Source of the DNA: Pisaster brevispinus
Taxonomy: Eukaryota > Echinodermata > Asteroidea > Forcipulatida > Asteriidae
Reading direction: 5' to 3'
Assembly (NCBI GenBank): GCA_023634235.1
Contig: JAMKCF010000018.1
Location: forward strand, 5,902,768 to 5,966,767
DNA: 64,000 bases
In this document: one piece after another, positions 57,215 to 64,000 of the stretch
How the letters are laid out: every line of letters starts with the position of its first letter
How positions within the stretch are numbered: the first letter of the stretch is position 1
Made by a program: the position numbers and the translations under genes
The notes under the pieces: generated by a model
Databases searched by the model: none
The model's input: the letters and a program-made list of their open reading frames with translations, nothing else
Told to the model about the DNA's origin: nothing

Positions 57215-57420
57215 CCCCGTGCACACTGGTCAGCTCATAACATGCCAATGATATCCTAAGCTGGACCATACCACTCGTTATAAAGGGGGAGTGAACCAAC
57301 AGGGGTCAGTGATTTGGTCAGGAGAGAGGGGCAGGACAAAACTCTGCCAGCATTGAAAGCGGTATCCCAATTGTCAATGGTAGATGAAACAAGCATAAAT
57401 TAACCCAGGCAATACCCCTA
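57215..57420 (+). repeat. interspersed repeat family I, copy 3
   Basis: TCAGCTCATAACATGCCAAT, GATATCCTAAGCTGGACCAT, CAACAGGGGTCAGTGATTTG and AATGGTAGATGAAACAAGC occur in order, as in 35.94-36.11 kb. Confidence 0.78.
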
Positions 57421-58325
57421 ACAGAAAGAACACATACATGTATAAGGGGGGGGGGGGAGAAAAAGAAGAAAAAGAAGAAGAAAAAAAAACTAGAGAAAAA
57501 GCTTGTCAGCATGTGCTGATAACGAACCACAGGGGCGTTCCAACAAAATAGGTCCCCTTCTGCAGGGTTTTTAAAACAGAACACAAAAACAAGTAGTTGA
57601 AGATGGCAAACATTATCGCTGGTTTCTGCGACTTGCTGGTTTTTTTTTTAGGTTGCTTGAAATAAGTATTAGCAGAAATGTCTCGTGAAAAAAAGAAAAA
57701 AAGAAAAACAAAACAAAAATAACTAGGACTTAATAAAGTACATTTTCAACAAATTTAGGTAAAAACAAGAAATTGAAATTAAACTGGACTCCTACAAACG
57801 TTGTTTCATAAGTTTCGTCTCCTTTAAACCCTGAAGTCATTATACATGTACAAGGCCCTTTTTTTTCTTCAAAATCCTTGAAAAAAATAATCCAATAATC
57901 CGACATCCTGCAGTTATAATGCAAGGTCTACAGTTTTGGAAAAAAAAAACACCCGACCCGGGGGGGGGGGGGGGGGTCGGACGGGACACACAGAGAAACA
58001 AAACAAAACAAAACAACAACACGCAGAATTATTACACAACCAAATTTTTCTGCGATAAAATTTCCTGTTATGGCTGCATGGTTTAAGTCAGAGCTTTGAT
58101 AATTGCCAATTTTCTTTTAGGGACACGTCCTGTAGTACTTTAACAATTTCTCGTTAACGTAGTCATCCTCTTGGCGACTGAATTTCCTGGCATTGAGCTT
58201 AAAGGTAAGGTCATAGTTTGTTTGTTTTTTGTCAACGAAATACTGAATGATTTATAGGAAAAATTATCAAGAAATTGTCTATTAAAGTCACACATGAAAG
58301 TTTCAGTTGAGTGAGTGCCTCCTTA
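57421..58325. other. intergenic; G-runs and A-rich tracts
   Basis: G-runs at 57446-57456 and 57961-57977, and an AAGAAG tract at 57460-57490. Proline- and phenylalanine-rich open frames here are translations of these runs. Confidence 0.55.
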
Positions 58326-58470
58326 TTTTAGACAACAGCAATAAACTGTCGCAGTATTCTCACGAGAACGTTGAATCCATCCACATTTACAGCGAGTAAC
58401 AAAGTTGAAGCGACAGCGAGTGACATTCAAACGGACACCACGGGAATTTTCAAAAGTTGCCCGCAGGTAC
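58326..58470 (-). repeat. interspersed repeat family G, inverse fragment
   Basis: GAACGTTGAATCCATCCAC and ACAGCGAGTGACATTCAAAC match the inverse of the GTGGATGGATTCGACGTTC region at 49.86 kb. Confidence 0.6.
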
Positions 58471-58501
58471 ACTTTGCATGTTAAATTTTTTTTTGACTGA
58501 A

Positions 58502-58629
58502 GCGGTGTCCTAAAAGGGGACTTCGGCTACAGCTACGGCTAGACCGCGCGCATCTGCCTATTCTTCAACACTGGCAGACTCGCTGATCTAGCTGTAGCTG
58601 TAGCCGAAGTTGCCGTTTCGGACACGGCC
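58502..58629. mobile_element. MITE, GGCCGTGTCC family
   Basis: GCGGTGTCCTAAAAGGGGAC then TTCGGCTACAGCTACGGCTA at the left pairs with TAGCTGTAGCTGTAGCCGAA and GGACACGGCC at the right. It is 128 bp, almost all in the stem. Confidence 0.88.
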
Positions 58630-58769
58630 ATACTTTGATTGATTTCTAACCAAAAGGGGCACTTCAGACCAAATGACCAAGCTACCTTTACCAATTTAAG
58701 GCTTTTGGATAAAAAACTTTTCTTTCGGGGTCATTAAGAAAGCATAATCCCGCTACTTTCAATTTAGAC

Positions 58770-58880
58770 GACTAGTAAAATAATAATAGTAAACCCACAT
58801 TTATAAAGCGCATTTCACCATAAAATTTTCAAAAGCGCATTACAAAAGTCTACAATATCATAAAAAGCCAGCACAATGGA
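58770..58880 (-). repeat. SINE tail-like fragment (GCGCTTTATAAAT)
   Basis: The minus strand reads TTTTGTAATGCGCTTTTGAA and AAATGCGCTTTATAAATGTG, a tail type common to SINEs of marine invertebrates. No tRNA-like head was found next to it. Confidence 0.55.
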
Positions 58881-59042
58881 GTAAAACAGTAAAGAGTAAA
58901 AAAAAATAAAATAACTGAGCATAAAGAAACGAAGAAACTAAAAGTTCAACCAATAAGTTCAATTAAATCTGAAACAATTTATATCAGTATCAAAATCACA
59001 TTTTTTAAAACAGTTTTTTTAAGAATGAAAATACAATTAAAA

Positions 59043-59262
59043 GCACTCTGAAAGCTTCAGAATTGACCCGGATTCCGGAACCCAGGGGGCTTGACCCATC
59101 TCCGGGTCAGGCTGACCGGAAACTGGAGGAAACATGGGATTTTTTACTCTGCTTCACGCGTGCAACACGCCATGATGATTGCCAGTGTTGCTTGGACACG
59201 GATTTCACCCAGAATCCTTTGAGCGCCGACCATGCGCATTGGGACTTGCATAATATGGGCTA
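59043..59262. repeat. fused fragments of two repeats
   Basis: 59043-59140 resembles the GACCCGG element at 34.85 kb (GCACTCTGAAAGCTTCAG, TCCGGGTCAGGCTGACCGG). About 59170-59250 is the inverse of the 44.4-kb repeat (GATTTCACCCAGAATCCTTT, CATGCGCATTGGGACTTGCA). Confidence 0.65.
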
Positions 59263-60135
59263 GTCAAAGCCATAGAGAAAGCATACACCCCCGTAAAATC
59301 TTTTGAAAGCTCAACAAATTGGGCTTACCGCTTAATTAGCTTTGCATGGGGTGTGGAAGACTAACTTGTCTTAAACATCGAAGGTTACTGATTCCAGTCC
59401 CACATGGGGCCGCACTCTTTTTTTTTTATCTCTCCAGCTCCGGGTGATTTAATTGCATTGTTGTTATTATTTGGTGTGTTTTCCATTTTCATTGGTCGAA
59501 ACCAGAGTAGATGAAAATTGCTCCCGCCAATCGGCTTCGTAGGTTACTCCTTGGTGCCGAGATAACCAAGTTTTTCGTCTGAAATGAAAAGATACAGAGT
59601 AAAATATTGAAAAGACAGCTAGTCGTCGACTTGTTCAATCTGAAAGCTCACTGGTTATAAAATTCACATCAGTACCGATATCCTCCAGAGATTACATGTA
59701 TTTTCATGTAAGAGAGACACGTTCAGGGTATCGTCACTCTTTAACAAGTCAAATTTGAGACTTTTTAGGACCCATTTAATGCTACACTAAACACGATTTA
59801 AGACCAAAAAATAAGCGAATATAGCAGGGGACAACTACAACTGTTTGTTTTTTTTACACGCAGCGTTATTTGGTTCTCTTTGAGCTGATAGGAATTTCAT
59901 TACACGCTTCATTCAATTTTGTAAGACCTCAAATAACTGAATTTAATACTTTTTAAAAATGATTTTTAAGGGCTTATACTACGACAGTTCAATTTAAGAC
60001 TGTTTAATAATTTCCTTCGGATTGGGCGCTTTGGGCTATAAAAACAAACTCGTTTGTTATGAAATGATACGGTTGGAAAGATAATTTAAAAGTAGAATAC
60101 AATGTATTTAATAGATGTTGATTTTGCATCGGGGA
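59263..60135. other. intergenic, no gene seen
   Basis: No recognised feature beyond T-rich runs. Confidence 0.45.
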
Positions 60136-60480
60136 TAAAGAATTTTATTTTTGGTTTTTTACCCTACACCGATGTGTGTTAGCACTGTATACTCAGTACT
60201 TCCCCGAGTTCTGTGGAAAAAAAAATCACAGGCGTATTACTCAGGTGGGATTCGAACCCACGACCTTTGCAATTCTAGAGCTAAAATATAGGATTCGAAC
60301 TGTCTCTATAGCTACCGGGCAATCTCTGGGGTCTAGTTTGTAAAACACTGCTCTGGAATTGCAAAGGTCGTGGGTTCGAATCCCACCTGAGTAATACGCC
60401 TGTGATTTTTTTTACAGACCTCGGGGAAGTACTGAGTATACAGTGCTAACACACCCTGGTGTAGGGTAAAAAAAAATATT
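60136..60480. mobile_element. foldback tRNA-derived SINE, copy 2 (B boxes in both arms)
   Basis: The left arm carries CACTGTATACTCAGTACTTC, TCACAGGCGTATTACTCAGG and an inverted B box (GTGGGATTCGAACCCACG). The right arm repeats all of these as complements: GTCGTGGGTTCGAATCCCAC, then ACCTGAGTAATACGCCTGTG and GAAGTACTGAGTATACAGTG. The outer ends TTTTTTACCCTACACC and GGTGTAGGGTAAAA also pair. Arms are roughly 120 bp with about 95 bp between. The centre shares TATAGGATTCGAACTGTCTC with the 33.1-kb element. Confidence 0.88.
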
Positions 60481-60584
60481 AAAAAAAGAATACAATGATG
60501 CACACAACTGTCCCTTAAAATTGTCTTTTTCCTTTACTTCATTAACTAACACGTCCGCCATTTTGTGGAGCTTTTTTTAGGCAT

Positions 60585-60760
60585 CTCAAAGCACCAAAGC
60601 ACACAGCTCTATGCAACAGATTAGTTTCTTCTTTCATTTTTTTCCCCTGCAACTTCGATGTCCAATTGGGCCCATATTTTCACATGTTTATTATTATGCA
60701 TATGTATAGGAGTACACAAAGTGGGGGCTACTAGTCTCTGACAATTACCAATAAGGTACC
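60585..60760 (+). repeat. interspersed repeat family G, copy 4
   Basis: AAAGCACACAGCTCTATGCAA, without its last base, TTTTCCCCTGCAACTTCGAT and CTCTGACAATTACCAAT parallel 24.25-24.42 kb. Confidence 0.7.
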
Positions 60761-60969
60761 AAGCCTCTAAACACAAGTTTGGGATTTCGACTCAGGTTTG
60801 AATGGAGTAAAAGTGACTAAAAAGAACTTGGCCGAAGCACAGATACAATTGTTCTGACAGTGTGATGGTAATAGATTTTTTTGTAATTCAGTTATTACTG
60901 TATAGACCGAATCTCCCACGGTTAAGTTGGAATGTTTTATTACGTAATTGAATACTTCCAGCAGTATAA

Positions 60970-61140
60970 AACCCACCGGGCACACACGCCCCCTCGTGGT
61001 CTGTCGTCCAGAGGCGTGCGTGGCGTTACCAATAGGGACATCTGTCCCACGGAGATTCTGTCCCCTATAATGGGAAATTTTTTAACAAGGGCTGGAGGAG
61101 GTTCGCCGTATCCGGGGACAGAAAAGCCCTTCCATGGCAA
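60970..61140. repeat. GGAGATTCTGTCCCC fragment
   Basis: CACGGAGATTCTGTCCCCTA and CGCCGTATCCGGGGACAGAA are opposed. They are shorter than, and diverged from, the 55.3-kb MITE. Confidence 0.55.
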
Positions 61141-61258
61141 AACAGCCTTACTAAAAAAAGAAGACATTTTGAGAAAAGCAAGTACAGAGATAAGCTGTTT
61201 TGCCATAATTTTTTTTTAAACCGGGACAAAAGTGTAACTAGAACAGCGAAGCTGCCAT

Positions 61259-62062
61259 GGCGAGCTGCCGATCGCCAGGTAGAAGACCAATGACTAATTG
61301 CAATAAGGAGTTATGACCATTAAGGTTTTCATTGTTTTAGCTCATTCAACTGGAACCAGTGATAAACTCTGAGAGTTTTATCTTTTCATATGAATCTACG
61401 TGTAAGAAGCAATATTTGATTCAAGTTTCAAGTACATCATTGCAATAAGGAGTTATGGCCATTTAATTGTTGTCATTGTTTTAGCTCATTCAACTGGAAC
61501 CAGTGATAAACTCTTTAAGCTTTATCTTTTCATATGAATCTACATGTAAGAAGCAATATTTGATTCAAGTTTCAAGTCAGTATATCATTGCAATAAGGAG
61601 TTATGACCGTTTAAGTTTTTAATTGTTTTAGCTCATTTAACCGGAACCGATTTTATGCTCAGCCTGTCTGTTGTCAATTGTAAGTCAAAGTTACAACTTA
61701 ACTTAGTTCAAAACTTTAAAATTTTAGTTTGAGTTTGGTTCTTTAAAGTCCAGAGGTCAATAATTGAGCCTATTCCCAAAACTTTAACATTTTTTTATTC
61801 CCAAAACTTCAACATTATTGGAAAAACATAGTTGAAATTTACAAAAAAAATGGCTGGCAATTATATATAACAATCTCACTTGGGCTTGTACATACCATAA
61901 AACAACTTAACTCAAAGACTGATACTTAAACAAAAACTTTAACATTTCCACTGAACGCGGACGGCCGGACAGACGGACGGACGGACGGACGGACGGACGG
62001 ACGGACGGACAGACGGGACGGAAATTGTCATTACATAGGCTCACTCTGCTTCGCAGCTCGCC
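61259..62062. mobile_element. element with 145-bp tandem repeats and (GGAC)n
   Basis: GGCGAGCTGC (61259-61268) and GCAGCTCGCC (62053-62062) form short inverted ends. Inside are three tandem units of about 145-150 bp beginning CATTGCAATAAGGAGTTATG near 61295, 61437 and 61585, then a GGAC microsatellite (about 61965-62025). No coding capacity. Confidence 0.75.
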
Positions 62063-62214
62063 AAAAAGAGGCAAAGATAAGACATTCTATATTCAAAACC
62101 ATATACACAGTATGCCTTTTAAACTTTGAAATGGAAAAAGCGCCCTCAATGTACCAAGAAACGATCTTATGTATAAAAAAACCCCACTATATATAAACAA
62201 ATTTAAGAGTTGGG

Positions 62215-62292
62215 CTGTTTTGCCATGGAAGGGCCGAAATCTCGGGGACAGAATCTCGAGGACAGAATCTCGGGGGCACAGAATCTCCTTCA
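62215..62292 (+). repeat. GGGGACAGAATCTC tandem repeats
   Basis: Three imperfect units (CTCGGGGACAGAATCTCGAG, GACAGAATCTCGGGGGCACAG) at about 62240-62290. Confidence 0.7.
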
Positions 62293-62369
62293 ACACGAGG
62301 TCATCATGGCTATTAAATTTGTTCGTAGGGTCAATGCTTTATCACTGATGAGTGTTTGGTCTCGCACCA

Positions 62370-62586
62370 GGGCCAAGTTTCATAAAGCCTGTAGGCACAA
62401 AAACTTGCTAACTTGCTAAGGGAATATTGGGGAATATTAGAGGGAATATTGCTTAGCAGAAACAGGTTACCAGCCAACATTCCATAAAGTTTATATTGTT
62501 GCCACTGGTGCCCCGCTCATTTTTGACCAAGCACAGAAATATGCCAAGCAGATTTTTCTGCTTAACAGCTTCATGAAATTGGGCCC
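62370..62586. mobile_element. MITE, GGGCCCAATTTCAT family, copy at 62.4 kb
   Basis: GGGCCAAGTTTCATAAAGCC at the left and AGCTTCATGAAATTGGGCCC at the right, 217 bp. The interior TTACCAGCCAACATTCC matches other copies. Confidence 0.85.
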
Positions 62587-62939
62587 AGGTCTGAGATTCG
62601 GAAACCCCCCGTAAATGTGCAGTAACATAATAATCAAAACCTGAACAGGGAGATTTGCGCCTGCATGTGTTTATTTCTTGTGTTCATGTTGGTCAACCGG
62701 ATGGTTGGAAATTCCACAACCATCACACTAGAGAAAACGCCTCTCCAAGTAGAACTGCAGATGTAATGAGCTTTGGTTTCAAAAAAGTGTTCCACGCCCG
62801 CGGCCTCTTTGCGGACTAAGCATTAAAATTGTACCCGACGTAATTGCATTTATCATGATTCAATTTAAATTTGCGCCCCCAAGCCAAGAGTTGATAGCAT
62901 TGAGGTCTGCAACTAAACTGAACCACGGCAAAATCCTTG
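62587..62939. other. intergenic, no gene seen
   Basis: No recognised feature. Confidence 0.45.
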
Positions 62940-62940
62940 C

Positions 62941-63523
62941 TTTATTTGGAAGAGTGCATTCATTCCAATCCTCTAGTTTTCATAAAAACATATCATAAAG
63001 GGACGGTACATCAATGGTTTTTGGAAAAGTACGTTCATTCAAATTCTCTAGTTTTCAATAAACATATCATAAAGGGACAGTACATCGACGGTTAGGGGAA
63101 GAGTACATCAATTCAAATTCTCTAGTTATCAATAAACAAAATCATAAAGGGATGGTAAATCATTGGTTATTGGAAGAGTACATCAATTCAAATCCTCTAG
63201 TTTTCAATAAACAAAATCATAAAGGGATGGTAAATCATTGGTTATTGGAAGAGTACATCAATTCAAATCCTCTAGTTTTCAATAAACATAATCATAAAGG
63301 GATGGTTAATCATTGGTTATTGGAAGAGTACATCAATTCAAATCCTCTAGTTTTCAATAAACATATCATTAAGGGACGGTACATCAACTGGAGTGTTACT
63401 GGAAGAGTACATCCATTCCAATACTCTAGTTTTCACTAAGCATATCAAAAAGGGATGGTACAGTATTGGTTATCGGAAGAGTACATTCATTCCAATCCTC
63501 TAGTTTTTAATAAACATACAATA
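62941..63523 (+). repeat. 75-bp minisatellite, about 7.7 units
   Basis: Units begin AAGGGATGGTAAATCATTGG and contain TTGGAAGAGTACATCAATTC and CTCTAGTTTTCAATAAACA. Copy starts are at about 62997, 63070, 63146, 63221, 63296, 63370 and 63448, with a partial first copy. Units 3-5 are almost identical and exactly 75 bp, so one frame stays open through them (a 25-residue repeat, MVNHWLLEEYINSNPLVFNK plus five). Confidence 0.95.
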
Positions 63524-63659
63524 AAGGAACGAAACGTCAATAATTTCAGAACTATATGTACTTTAAAAAAAAGTCCCACTGAAAAATCAGGTTTCAACTC
63601 ACAGTTCCAATTTGCCAAACCGCTACCTGATGGCCAAATCTCGAGCTTGACTGCAAATA

Positions 63660-63895
63660 AAAAGAAATTAGCTGATTAGCTGATTAGAGTTACTGACTGA
63701 TTAATCAACTAAATAAGTGATTAATTGATCAAGGCCTTAATGACTTTATGAGTTTGGTTAAATTATTGATCACTGATTGATTAATCAGTTGATAAATTGG
63801 TCGATTATTGACCTCATCTCAACGATTCACAAAATGATTTACTTGTTGATTAGTTGATTCATATATTATTTATCTATTATTGATTAATCAGTTGG
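63660..63895. repeat. TTGATTAATCA-rich low-complexity block
   Basis: Many imperfect copies of TGATTAATCA and TTGATTAGTTGATT in a partly palindromic AT-rich stretch. No coding sequence. Confidence 0.75.
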
Positions 63896-64000
63896 ATGGA
63901 AAAGTTTTCCATAAAATCTTCGGAAACTCTCAGGATTCAATCTTGGGGGGAATTTCACAAGACTGCAGGGTGTGTCGCTCAAAATATTTACCGGACCAGA

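Noticed and set aside
62941..63523. CRISPR array
   Set aside because: The 75-bp units are contiguous and lack unique spacers; the window is clearly eukaryotic.

Overview
The window is eukaryotic nuclear DNA. It has spliced exons with GT-AG borders, multi-kilobase introns, vertebrate-type TTAGGG-like arrays, tRNA-derived SINEs, LINE fragments and many inverted-repeat transposons (MITEs). It is AT-rich and gene-poor. The repeat mix, and a melatonin-receptor-like GPCR with a 5-exon structure, suggest a marine deuterostome, most likely an echinoderm. That assignment is an inference from repeat style and cannot be proven from the sequence alone.

Two genes are recognisable. (1) A rhodopsin-family GPCR lies on the + strand in five exons: 31521-31815, 44755-44909, 46772-47023, 47881-48107 and 49355-49520. 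The exons join in phase to 364 codons plus stop, with all seven membrane segments accounted for, NRY in place of DRY and NSILY in place of NPxxY. Its first intron is 12.9 kb and packed with mobile DNA. (2) A decayed cathepsin D-like aspartic protease lies on the - strand between about 11.1 and 7.9 kb. The penultimate exon is intact. The catalytic DTGTS exon is mutated and frameshifted, and the last exon has two in-frame stops.

Layout. 0-5 kb: no gene; short direct repeats, one MITE and a SINE fragment. 5.15-7.64 kb: degenerate telomere-like repeats, a short C-rich arm facing a long G-rich arm across a hairpin. 7.9-11.1 kb: the protease relic with SINEs and a MITE in its introns. 12.3-12.73 kb: three tiny palindromes, each flanked by a 7-bp direct repeat; this is the strongest candidate here for an undescribed element type. 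13.26-13.87 and 17.44-18.59 kb: two foldback elements. 18.94-19.01 kb: a perfect 72-bp palindrome. 19.7-31.5 kb: MITEs, SINEs and low-complexity DNA. 31.5-49.5 kb: the GPCR gene. Its first intron holds a foldback SINE, a tandem array of five tRNA-like units, a CTCGA-rich array, and a 2.6-kb transposon relic with eight GTAACGTGAGTAACC motifs. 49.5-64 kb: more MITEs, a second foldback SINE, a GGAC-microsatellite element and a 75-bp minisatellite.

The two genes show no functional link. Most of the window is a record of repeated insertion by non-autonomous elements, several of them in multiple copies here: the GGGCCCAATTTCAT family (8 copies), the ATAGACCTT family (2), the TCTCGCGC family (2) and three interspersed families of 200-400 bp.
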